A stretch of DNA of 64,000 bases from Blautia sp. OF03-15BH. Lineage in GTDB: Bacteria; Bacillota; Clostridia; Lachnospirales; Lachnospiraceae. The notes under the pieces are model-generated. The model saw only the letters and a list, made by a program, of their open reading frames with translations, was not told the origin of the DNA and did no database searches. The stretch covers positions 59,718 to 123,717 of the forward strand of contig NZ_QSCM01000009.1 of NCBI RefSeq assembly GCF_003463065.1, in the 5' to 3' direction. Shown here in pieces: positions 15,183 through 22,501 of the stretch (position 1 is the first letter of the stretch; each line of letters starts with the position of its first letter). The translations under genes and the position numbers were made by a program.

Positions 15183-15609
15183 TGTTATCACCGCCTTCTA
15201 AGTCTGCACGAGAAACGATTTTACATTTACAGGGTAACTTGTGCATAGCAAGACGCAGAGCCTCACGAGCAACATCTTCGGGTACGCCAGCCAGCTCGAA
15301 CAGTACGCGTCCGGGTTTTACTACTGCTACCCAGTACTCCAGAGTACCTTTACCGGAACCCATTCGAGTTTCAGCGGGTTTTGCGGTTACAGGTTTATCC
15401 GGGAAAATTTTGATCCAAACTTTACCACCACGTTTGATGTAACGGGTCATAGCCACACGGGCTGCCTCGATCTGATTGGATTTAATCCAGCAGGGTTCGG
15501 TTGCAACTAAACCATATTCACCATTGGAGATGGTGTTTCCTCTAAGCGCTTTTCCGGCCATGGAGCCACGGAACTGTTTACGGCGCTTTACTCTCTTCGG
15601 CATTAACAT
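15172..15609 (-). CDS. rplP: 50S ribosomal protein L16
   Basis: 145 aa. Organises the A-site region of the 50S subunit. Contains MPKRVKRRKQFRGSMAGKA, RGGKVWIKIFPDKPVTAKPA and RMGSGKGTLEYWVAVVKPG. The ATG at 15609 overlaps the rpsC stop as TAATG; an in-frame ATG two codons later is also possible. Confidence 0.98.
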   Translation of the reverse strand: MLMPKRVKRRKQFRGSMAGKALRGNTISNGEYGLVATEPCWIKSNQIEAARVAMTRYIKRGGKVWIKIFPDKPVTAKPAETRMGSGKGTLEYWVAVVKPGRVLFELAGVPEDVAREALRLAMHKLPCKCKIVSRADLEGGDNSEN

Positions 15610-16265
15610 TATTTATCGCTCCCTTCCTTGTGTGCTTTTGTCGGAAGAACCTCGCCTTTGTAGATCCAAACTTTAACACCAAGTTTTCCGTATGTGGTGT
15701 CAGCCTCGGCGAAGCCATAGTCAATATCTGCTCTTAATGTCTGCAGGGGAATGGTTCCCTCGCTGTAGAACTCGGTACGTGCGATATCTGCACCACCCAG
15801 ACGTCCGGAAACAGAGGTTTTGATACCTTTGATACCAGATTTCATGGAACGACCCATGCAGGATTTCATAGCACGACGGAAGGAAACACGGTTTTCCAGC
15901 TGGAGTGCGATGTTCTCTGCAACGAGCTGAGCATCACGATCCGGTCTCTTCACTTCCTTGATGTCTACGATGAGTTTCTTGGAAGTCAGTTTCTGAACTT
16001 CAGCTTTTACTTTCTCGATCTCTGCTCCGCCTTTACCGATAACAACGCCCGGTTTTGCGGTGTAGATGATAACCTTTACTCTGTCGGAAGCTCTTTCGAT
16101 CTCGATGCGGGAAACTCCGGCACTATATAATCTCTTCTTCAGGTATGTTCTGATGTTGTAATCCTCCACAAGATTGTCAGCGAAGGAAGCCTCTGCATAC
16201 CATTTAGAATCCCAGTCTTTAATAACGCCGACTCTCAGGCCGTGCGGATTAACTTTCTGTCCCAT
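15609..16265 (-). CDS. rpsC: 30S ribosomal protein S3
   Basis: 218 aa. Forms the mRNA entry site with S4 and S5. Starts MGQKVNPHGLRVGVIKDWDS. The KH domain includes PGVVIGKGGAEIEKVKAEV, and the C-terminal domain includes GRLGGADIARTEFYSEG. It is coupled to rplP by a one-base overlap. Confidence 0.98.
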   Translation of the reverse strand: MGQKVNPHGLRVGVIKDWDSKWYAEASFADNLVEDYNIRTYLKKRLYSAGVSRIEIERASDRVKVIIYTAKPGVVIGKGGAEIEKVKAEVQKLTSKKLIVDIKEVKRPDRDAQLVAENIALQLENRVSFRRAMKSCMGRSMKSGIKGIKTSVSGRLGGADIARTEFYSEGTIPLQTLRADIDYGFAEADTTYGKLGVKVWIYKGEVLPTKAHKEGSDK

Positions 16266-16279
16266 GCTTTACCTCCTAA

Positions 16280-16666
16280 TTATCTCTCATTCAGCACAAC
16301 GGTGATGTGGCTCATTCTCTTCTCGATTCTGTAAGCTCTTCCCTGTGCTCTCGGTCTGATTCTCTTCATGGTCGGTCCCTGGTTTGCGTAGCACTCCTCT
16401 ACATAAAGATTATCAACATTCATTCCATTATTGTTTTCAGCATTTGCGATTGCTGATTTCAGTAATTTTTCAATCAGGGTGGAAGCATATCTCGGATTGT
16501 ACATAACAATACCAAGAGCAGTCTTCACATCCTTACCTCTGATGGCATCTAATACGAAGCATGCTTTCTGAACAGATACGCGAGCGTAAGATAAAGTAGC
16601 TGACGGTCTGGTATCCTTCTTTGCATTTCTTTCACGTTTAATCTGACTTCTATGTCCCTTTGCCAT
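16280..16666 (-). CDS. rplV: 50S ribosomal protein L22
   Basis: 128 aa. Lines the peptide exit tunnel, where its beta-hairpin is a macrolide-resistance site. Contains SYARVSVQKACFVLDAIRG, LLKSAIANAENN and GPTMKRIRPRAQGRAYRI. Standard place between rpsS and rpsC. Confidence 0.98.
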   Translation of the reverse strand: MAKGHRSQIKRERNAKKDTRPSATLSYARVSVQKACFVLDAIRGKDVKTALGIVMYNPRYASTLIEKLLKSAIANAENNNGMNVDNLYVEECYANQGPTMKRIRPRAQGRAYRIEKRMSHITVVLNER

Positions 16667-16694
16667 TGATGTAACCTCCTTTCAAAAGTACGAA

Positions 16695-16979
16695 TTATTT
16701 ACGAACGCCGGACTTTTTCTCGTCTTTACCGTGACCTCTGTAGGTTCTGGTAGCAACGAACTCACCCAGTTTATGTCCAACCATATCCTCGGTTACATAA
16801 ACGGGCACATGTTTTCTGCCGTCGTGAACTGCGATTGTATGTCCAACCATCTGCGGGAAAATAGTGGAACGGCGGGACCAGGTTTTGATAACCTGTTTGT
16901 TACCTGCAGCGTTCATAGCATCTACTTTTTTCAGTAAGCTTTCATCGGCAAATGGTCCTTTTTTCAGTGAACGAGCCAT
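16695..16979 (-). CDS. rpsS: 30S ribosomal protein S19
   Basis: 94 aa. Lies in the 30S head with S13. Contains MARSLKKGPFADESLLKKV, TWSRRSTIFPQMVGHTIAVH and GHKLGEFVATRTYRGH. The RBS is AAGGAGG. It lies between rplB and rplV. Confidence 0.98.
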   Translation of the reverse strand: MARSLKKGPFADESLLKKVDAMNAAGNKQVIKTWSRRSTIFPQMVGHTIAVHDGRKHVPVYVTEDMVGHKLGEFVATRTYRGHGKDEKKSGVRK

Positions 16980-17013
16980 GAGTGTTAACCTCCTTGTTTA
17001 CTATCCTTGTTAA

Positions 17014-17856
17014 TTAGTTGATTGCTCTGCCGTCGCGTCTTCTTACAATCATCTTGTTAGATTTCTTGTTTTTCTTTCTGGTCTTCAGGCCAAGAGCAGG
17101 TTTGCCCCACGGTGTACAGGGACCCGGACGTCCAATACCAGTCTTACCTTCACCACCACCATGCGGATGGTCATTCGGGTTCATTACGGAACCACGGACA
17201 GTCGGTCTGATACCCATGTGACGTTTTCTACCAGCTTTACCGATGTTGATCAGATTGTGCTCAGCGTTGCCAACCACACCCACGGTTGCTCTACAAATAA
17301 TCGGAACCATTCTCATCTCGCCAGAGGGAAGACGAAGAGTTGCATATTTACCTTCTTTAGCCATCAGCTGTGCGCCGTTTCCAGCAGAACGAACAAGCTG
17401 TCCGCCTTTGCCCGGATAAAGCTCAATGTTGTGAACCATGGTACCTACAGGAACCTCAGAAAGAGGCAGGCAGTTGCCAACTCTAACCTCAGCTTCCGGA
17501 CCGTTCATAACTTTCATGCCAACTTTCAGTCCCTCGGGAGCAAGGATATATGCTTTTTCACCGTCTGCATAGCAGATCAGTGCGATGTTTGCTGTTCTGT
17601 TGGGATCGTACTCGATTCCAATTACAGTTGCGGGGATTCCATCTTTTCTTCTCTTGAAGTCGATGATTCTGTATTTCTTTCTGCTTCCACCACCCTGGTG
17701 TCTTACAGTGATCTTACCCTGATTGTTACGTCCAGCGTTTTTCTGGAGAGATACAAGCAGGCTTTTCTCCGGTGTAGTTTTTGTGATTTCAGAGAAATCA
17801 GAACCGGTCATATGTCTTCTGGAAGGGGTATATGGATTATATACTTTAATTCCCAT
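17014..17856 (-). CDS. rplB: 50S ribosomal protein L2
   Basis: 280 aa. Required for subunit association and peptidyl transferase function. Contains RNNQGKITVRHQGGGSRKKY, GGQLVRSAGNGAQLMAKEGK, and the conserved GSVMNPNDHPHGGGEGKT with the functional histidine. It lies between rplW and rpsS. Confidence 0.99.
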   Translation of the reverse strand: MGIKVYNPYTPSRRHMTGSDFSEITKTTPEKSLLVSLQKNAGRNNQGKITVRHQGGGSRKKYRIIDFKRRKDGIPATVIGIEYDPNRTANIALICYADGEKAYILAPEGLKVGMKVMNGPEAEVRVGNCLPLSEVPVGTMVHNIELYPGKGGQLVRSAGNGAQLMAKEGKYATLRLPSGEMRMVPIICRATVGVVGNAEHNLINIGKAGRKRHMGIRPTVRGSVMNPNDHPHGGGEGKTGIGRPGPCTPWGKPALGLKTRKKNKKSNKMIVRRRDGRAIN

Positions 17857-17921
17857 TGTTGTTTCTCCTTTCGATGTTTATCATCATGCTATCGAAGCAG
17901 CATATAGATTAAGGACAAAGA

Positions 17922-18221
17922 TTAAAGTCCTTCGAAGATCTCGATATCCTTGCTGTCAGCAGTAAGGGTAACGATTGCTTTCTTAGTTTTGGAAGTCTTG
18001 CCAACTACCATTCCACGACGACGGTTTTTTCCGTCCTGATTCATGGTATTTACGCGCTCTACTTTTGTTCCTTCGAACATTTTCTCAACGGCTTCCTTGA
18101 TCTGATTCTTAGTAGCATCGGTATGAACCAGGAAAGTGTATTTTTTCTCGGTCATAGCATTCATGCTTTTCTCGGTAACAACCGGTTTCAGGATGACATC
18201 ATAGTACTTTACGTCTGCCAT
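17922..18221 (-). CDS. rplW: 50S ribosomal protein L23
   Basis: 99 aa. Located at the exit tunnel and contacts trigger factor and SRP. Contains ILKPVVTEKSMNAMTEKKYT and the loop VNTMNQDGKNRRRGMVVGK. The start overlaps the rplD stop by one base (TAATG). Confidence 0.98.
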   Translation of the reverse strand: MADVKYYDVILKPVVTEKSMNAMTEKKYTFLVHTDATKNQIKEAVEKMFEGTKVERVNTMNQDGKNRRRGMVVGKTSKTKKAIVTLTADSKDIEIFEGL

Positions 18222-18841
18222 TATGCGTACACCTCCTCGATTGCTGCTACAGCGTCCTTAGTCAGGACTACGGTATTGTATTTCATTACATCGTATACGT
18301 TAATGGTGTTTACCAGAGCGGTTTTTACAGACGGGATGTTTCTTGCGGAAAGAACCACGTTTGCATTGTTCTCTTTGGTAACTACCAGAGCTTTGTTCAC
18401 GTTCAGGCTGTTCAGTACATTCTGCATAGCCTTTGTTTTCGGAGCATCCATAGTCAGCTGATCCAGTACGATAAGCTTGTTAGCCTGTACACGGCTGGTC
18501 AGAGCGGACTTCAGAGCTGCTCTTTTCTCTTTTTTGTTCATTTTGAAAGAATAGTCTCTCGGAACCGGTGCGAATACAACTCCGCCGCCTGTCCACTGGG
18601 GAGCTCTTGTTGAACCCTGTCTTGCATGACCGGTTCCTTTCTGTCTCCAGGGCTTTCTTCCGCCGCCGGATACCTCAGAACGTGTTTTGGCTTTCTGTGT
18701 ACCCTGACGATTATTTGCAAGCTGGTTTACAACTGCCATGTGTACGAGGTGCTCGTTGATCTCTACACCAAATACAGCATCGCTCAGTTCCATGGTACCA
18801 ACTTCTTTACCTTCCATATTGTAAACGGTTACGTTTGCCAT
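18221..18841 (-). CDS. rplD: 50S ribosomal protein L4
   Basis: 206 aa. Its loop reaches the exit tunnel. In E. coli it also represses the S10 operon. Contains the conserved loop GGGRKPWRQKGTGHARQGST and RAPQWTGGGVVFAPVPRDYS. It is coupled to rplW. Its possible feedback on the rpsJ leader here is inference only. Confidence 0.98.
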   Translation of the reverse strand: MANVTVYNMEGKEVGTMELSDAVFGVEINEHLVHMAVVNQLANNRQGTQKAKTRSEVSGGGRKPWRQKGTGHARQGSTRAPQWTGGGVVFAPVPRDYSFKMNKKEKRAALKSALTSRVQANKLIVLDQLTMDAPKTKAMQNVLNSLNVNKALVVTKENNANVVLSARNIPSVKTALVNTINVYDVMKYNTVVLTKDAVAAIEEVYA

Positions 18842-18871
18842 TCTGTTGTTCCTCCTTTCCTAAAAAGTGCC

Positions 18872-19507
18872 TTATTTACCGGACTTAACGGTCTCTTTAA
18901 CAGTTACTAATGCTTTCTTCGGTCCCGGTACGGCACCTTTCACTAAGAGAAGATTGTTTTCTACGTCAATTTTAACGATCTCAAGGTTCTGAACAGTGAT
19001 CTGTTTGTGACCCATATGACCGGGCATTCCTTTTCCTTTGAAAACTTTGGACGGATCGGAACAAGCTCCGTTAGAACCCTGATGACGATGGAATTTAGAA
19101 CCATGAGCCATGGGACCTCTGTGCTGTCCGTGTTTCTTGATCGCACCCTGGAAGCCTTTACCTTTGGAAATTGCAGTAGCATCGATCTTGTCACCAGCGG
19201 TGAAGATGTCTGCTTTGATCTCCTGAGCAACTGCGTACTCCTCTGCGTTTTCAAATCTGAACTCTCTTACATATCTCTTGTAAGATACGCCAGCCTTGTC
19301 AAAGTGTCCTTTCAGCGGTTTGTTGATGAGTTTCTCTCTCTTGTCAACAAAACCTACCTGTACTGCTTTGTAACCGTCGTTATCCTCGGTCTTTACCTGA
19401 GTTACTACACAGGGTCCAGCCTGAAGTACGGTTACCGGGGTTAATACTCCGTCTTCGTTGAAGATCTGAGTCATTCCGACTTTTGTAGCTAAGATCGCTT
19501 TCTTCAT
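18872..19507 (-). CDS. rplC: 50S ribosomal protein L3
   Basis: 211 aa. Binds near the peptidyl transferase centre and starts 50S assembly. Contains AILATKVGMTQIFNEDGVLT and the tip GAIKKHGQHRGPMAHGSKFH. The RBS is AGGAGGTAAAAAG. It follows rpsJ after a 138-nt spacer with inverted repeats. Confidence 0.98.
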   Translation of the reverse strand: MKKAILATKVGMTQIFNEDGVLTPVTVLQAGPCVVTQVKTEDNDGYKAVQVGFVDKREKLINKPLKGHFDKAGVSYKRYVREFRFENAEEYAVAQEIKADIFTAGDKIDATAISKGKGFQGAIKKHGQHRGPMAHGSKFHRHQGSNGACSDPSKVFKGKGMPGHMGHKQITVQNLEIVKIDVENNLLLVKGAVPGPKKALVTVKETVKSGK

Positions 19508-19535
19508 TCTTTTTACCTCCTGTTTTTCTACAGCG

Positions 19536-19615
19536 GATCACGTTTTGTGATCATCCTAGTCAAACAGTCAATATAAGTGGAACTTGACGTTACTTCTATA
19601 TCAACCTTTTAGGAT
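19536..19615 (-). other. Structured rpsJ-rplC spacer
   Basis: GATCAC (19536-19541) and GTGATC (19547-19552) form a perfect 6-bp hairpin. ATCCTA (19553-19558) can pair with TAGGAT (19610-19615). No T-run follows. A regulatory or processing role is possible but untested. Confidence 0.4.
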
Positions 19616-19645
19616 TCGCTCTAATCAAAGAATTGTTTTGGCTTA

Positions 19646-19966
19646 TCAGCCTTTTGCTTTCATCTTGATGTCAACATAGACACCAGCGGGCATTTCCAGT
19701 CTGGACAGTGCATCTACTGTCTTCTGGGTCGGAGCGGTGATATCGATCAGTCTCTTGTGAGTTCTCTGCTCAAACTGTTCTCTGGAATCTTTGTACTTAT
19801 GAACGGCACGAAGAATGGTTACTACCTCTTTCTTAGTGGGAAGGGGAACCGGTCCGCTCACCTGTGCTCCATTTTTCTTTACAGTTTCAATGATTTTTTT
19901 AGCAGATGCATCGATTAACTGATGATCATACGCTTTGAGAGTGATTCTCATTACCTGACTTGCCAT
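19646..19966 (-). CDS. rpsJ: 30S ribosomal protein S10
   Basis: 106 aa; also the NusE antitermination factor. Contains VMRITLKAYDHQLIDASAKK, SGPVPLPTKKEVVTILRA and QRTHKRLIDI. It is the first gene of the S10-spc cluster, with a leader of about 267 nt from the promoter at 20240-20268. AAGGAGGCGAC lies upstream. Confidence 0.98.
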   Translation of the reverse strand: MASQVMRITLKAYDHQLIDASAKKIIETVKKNGAQVSGPVPLPTKKEVVTILRAVHKYKDSREQFEQRTHKRLIDITAPTQKTVDALSRLEMPAGVYVDIKMKAKG

Positions 19967-20233
19967 AAAAAAAGTCGCCTCCTTATTCGCACTTTTAATG
20001 AGTACGACAAGCGGTGACTGTACACGCTCCCGGGTGTTTCATCTACATTCCGGGTTGTTTTCCATCAAGGCCTGGTGTGTTTCAGGCTCCCGAACACAAT
20101 TATGTTCCTTTTCTGTGATGGTCAGTTTTAGTACAGTGACTTGTCGCCAGTTTTTAAACTTGACATTCGCTCCACGGAAAACCTGCGGATACCCGCAGCA
20201 ACCTCACGTTTCAACGCTATCAAGGTCACAACA
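19967..20233 (-). promoter_or_regulatory. Structured 5' leader of the S10-spc operon
   Basis: The leader can close on itself by long-range pairing: CGACAAG (20005-20011) with CTTGTCG (20140-20146), and CTGTAC (20018-20023) with GTACAG (20131-20136). A separate perfect hairpin, CTGCGG/CCGCAG (20183-20198), lies nearer the 5' end. Such leaders often mediate ribosomal-protein feedback. The class is not recognised, and no terminator precedes rpsJ. Confidence 0.6.
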
Positions 20234-20239
20234 GTTTGT

Positions 20240-20268
20240 ATTATAACGGAAAGGATTTCAAAATGCAA
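20240..20268 (-). promoter_or_regulatory. Main promoter of the S10-spc ribosomal operon
   Basis: On the minus strand TTGCAT (20268-20263) and TATAAT (20245-20240) are 17 nt apart. It is the only good sigma-A promoter upstream of rpsJ. Confidence 0.8.
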
Positions 20269-20334
20269 GAGGTTTTTTCAAATTTTTTTAATTTTTTTCA
20301 ATTTTTGTTTTTCCGAGTGTTTTTCTGCTGAAAA

Positions 20335-20369
20335 ACTCCGATCTGGCACTTTTTTCACCAGACCGGAGT
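20335..20369 (-). terminator. Terminator after the sulfite/nitrite reductase
   Basis: ACTCCGATCTGG (20335-20346) pairs with CCAGACCGGAGT (20358-20369) over 12 bp with one wobble. On the minus strand five T follow. Confidence 0.8.
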
Positions 20370-20414
20370 TTTAAAGAAACAGTTTCTTCCTTATATATAA
20401 TGGTAAGATCTCTT

Positions 20415-22013
20415 TTACGGGTTCTGTCGCAGATAAGGTACTGCGATCTTTTCGATACCATCCGGATGTTTTTCATTCCAGGTATTGAAATCCATTCCGC
20501 TTTCTGCAACCGTTTTTCCAAGTTCTACCAGAAATTCCGGAATGTCCTCTTCCGTCATCATTCCTGCTTCATGCCCCATGCGTTCTTCTCCCTGACGTTC
20601 ACATCCATTAAGATAAAGAAGATAAGCAGGCTCTGATTTTCCATCAATCTTTACAGAAGCTCCTCGAAATCCCATAGGACCTGTCTGATGTGTGCCGCAG
20701 GAGGAAGGACAGCCGGAAATATGGATCTGCGGCAATGCTCCATCCGGAATAGCGGCTTCTTTCACCTTCTTCACACAGGCAGCCAGCAGTCCCTGTGAAT
20801 CACGAAGTCCCACCTGACAGATGGATGCTCCAATACAGCTGACAGATGTTTCAAATCTTGTTACGGCCGTATCTTTCCGAATGATCCTGTCAATTACCTC
20901 CGCCTCTTTGCCGGTCAGATTGATGACATAAGCGGTTTCATAGGGAGCCAGACGAAGTTCTGCCCCTTCTATCTCTTTCATGGCAGCTGCCATCTCGCAG
21001 AAAGTTTCCACTGACGGCAGGCCACCGATCGGATGCCAGGCCAGGGCATACAGTCCTCCCTGTTTCTGTTCCACAACATTGCTTCCTGAGAAAACCGTGC
21101 CATCTCCTGTCTTTTCCGTAACGTTCTCTTCCAAAAGACCACCGCACTCCTCTGCAGATGCTTCTCCAGTCTTTTTCAGTTTCAGATTTTCTCCAGACGC
21201 ATACACTTCTTTCAGTTTTTCAAGAAAAGCTTCTTTGTATTTGTCCGCCCCGCCCAAGGCTTCCTGCATATAACGGGTTCTTGCCTTGCCGCGATTCTCA
21301 TAATTCCCATATGTGCGGAAGGTCAGCCACATGGCTTTGATATAATAGAGGATCTCTTCCGGCTGAACTGCTTCTGCCACTTTTACCCCAAAACGTGGAT
21401 TATTTCCCAGTCCTCCGGCACTGTAAATGTCAAATGTCCCATCTTTTCTGGCTGCAAAGCCAAGATCCCGGTAGGTTGCATGCGTAAGATTTTCCGGAGA
21501 GCCGGAGAAACCGACTTTGAGTTTTCTCGGCATTTTCTCTGCTTTGATAAAGTGCATGAGGTAGTCGCCTGCTGCTTTTGCATAGGGTTCCACGTTAAAA
21601 TACTCTCCCTTTTCCACTCCGGCCAACGGGGAACACATGATATTTCTCGGAAAGTCTCCGCCTCCGCCCATAGTCACAATTCCTGCATCCAGTGCTTTTT
21701 CCATGATTTCACAGACTGCTGTTTCATCCAGATCATGAAGCTGAATGGACTGACAGGTAGTAAAATGCATTTTTTTTACCTGATATTCCCGGATCATATT
21801 TGCGATAAAAAGCATTTTTTCTTTTGAAACGCTGCCCGCTGTCATGCGGAGACGGAGCATACTTGCCTTTCCGTCCTTCTGAGCATAGCTTCCGTAAAGA
21901 CCGGAAAAGCCTTTGTAATCATTTTTCTTTAACTCGCCTCTGTAAAAGGCTGCTGTTTTTTCTCGGAAAGCAGGAAGGTCCTGCTTCCAGGAAGCGGATT
22001 CTATCGGTTTCAT
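20415..22013 (-). CDS. Siroheme- and [4Fe-4S]-dependent nitrite/sulfite reductase
   Basis: 532 aa, cytosolic. Reduces sulfite to sulfide or nitrite to ammonia with ferredoxin-type electrons. Two ferredoxin-like half-domains and two siroheme-binding halves: the first near MLRLRMTAGSVSKEKM and MGGGGDFPRN, the second with the cluster ligands CIGASIC (Cx5C) and CPSSC (Cx3C) near residues 405-460. The start at 22013 follows AGGAGG at 9 nt; ten codons of open frame upstream are not needed. Single-subunit enzymes of this kind occur in Clostridia. Sulfite and nitrite specificity cannot be told apart from the sequence. It stands alone with its own promoter and terminator. Confidence 0.92.
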   Translation of the reverse strand: MKPIESASWKQDLPAFREKTAAFYRGELKKNDYKGFSGLYGSYAQKDGKASMLRLRMTAGSVSKEKMLFIANMIREYQVKKMHFTTCQSIQLHDLDETAVCEIMEKALDAGIVTMGGGGDFPRNIMCSPLAGVEKGEYFNVEPYAKAAGDYLMHFIKAEKMPRKLKVGFSGSPENLTHATYRDLGFAARKDGTFDIYSAGGLGNNPRFGVKVAEAVQPEEILYYIKAMWLTFRTYGNYENRGKARTRYMQEALGGADKYKEAFLEKLKEVYASGENLKLKKTGEASAEECGGLLEENVTEKTGDGTVFSGSNVVEQKQGGLYALAWHPIGGLPSVETFCEMAAAMKEIEGAELRLAPYETAYVINLTGKEAEVIDRIIRKDTAVTRFETSVSCIGASICQVGLRDSQGLLAACVKKVKEAAIPDGALPQIHISGCPSSCGTHQTGPMGFRGASVKIDGKSEPAYLLYLNGCERQGEERMGHEAGMMTEEDIPEFLVELGKTVAESGMDFNTWNEKHPDGIEKIAVPYLRQNP

Positions 22014-22044
22014 CTCTACATTCCTCCTGTTGATTTCTCTCAAA

Positions 22045-22073
22045 AGTATACCACCAAAAAGTCAGAAGAACAA
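22045..22073 (-). promoter_or_regulatory. Promoter for the sulfite/nitrite reductase
   Basis: On the minus strand TATACT (22050-22045) is preceded by TGG, an extended -10. A weak TTGTTC (22073-22068) lies 17 nt upstream. Confidence 0.5.
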
Positions 22074-22081
22074 CGGGAGTT

Positions 22082-22432
22082 CTACATTTGTCTTTCTTTT
22101 CTGAAAGCCATCATGCCACAGGACAGGCACAACACAAGCAGAGCCAGCATAAACGGCAGCCGCAGCCTGTTCCATGTCCTGTGAGGATCCTTCTTATCAT
22201 AATAGACGGTGACCTTTTGTCCTTCTCTGTAAAAAATGCGTGACAAAATCTGCTGTTTTTCCACATAGGAAACACCATCAGCCATATAGCTGACCATGAT
22301 ATATTCTTCCTGGTTCTCTGTCTGCAGATCTCCCTGCCATCCGACAGTTACCACCTGCCCTTCCGTTTTCTGGAAGTTTTTTCTCTGAAAAATATCATAT
22401 CCAATGAGCAGAAGCAGTATGGCTGCAGCCAT
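22082..22432 (-). CDS. DUF3592-like two-helix membrane protein
   Basis: 116 aa from the first ATG. An N-terminal membrane helix (AAAILLLLIGYDIF), a beta-rich middle with EGQVVTV and REGQKVTVYYDKKDPHRTW, and a C-terminal helix (LPFMLALLVLCLSC). The layout and the VYYDKKDP motif fit the DUF3592 family, whose function is unknown. The strong AGGAGG lies far from this ATG but 5 nt from an in-frame ATT and 8 nt from an ATA. A longer form beginning with a basic IGKKRIGAF segment is therefore likely. It lies 69 nt after the Ig-like surface protein and may be co-transcribed with it. Confidence 0.75.
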   Translation of the reverse strand: MAAAILLLLIGYDIFQRKNFQKTEGQVVTVGWQGDLQTENQEEYIMVSYMADGVSYVEKQQILSRIFYREGQKVTVYYDKKDPHRTWNRLRLPFMLALLVLCLSCGMMAFRKERQM

Positions 22433-22501
22433 CAGACAAAACGCTCCAATCCTTTTTTTACCTATAATAATGTCCTCCTTTTAACCGTGGTTCCTGGGTA
22501 G

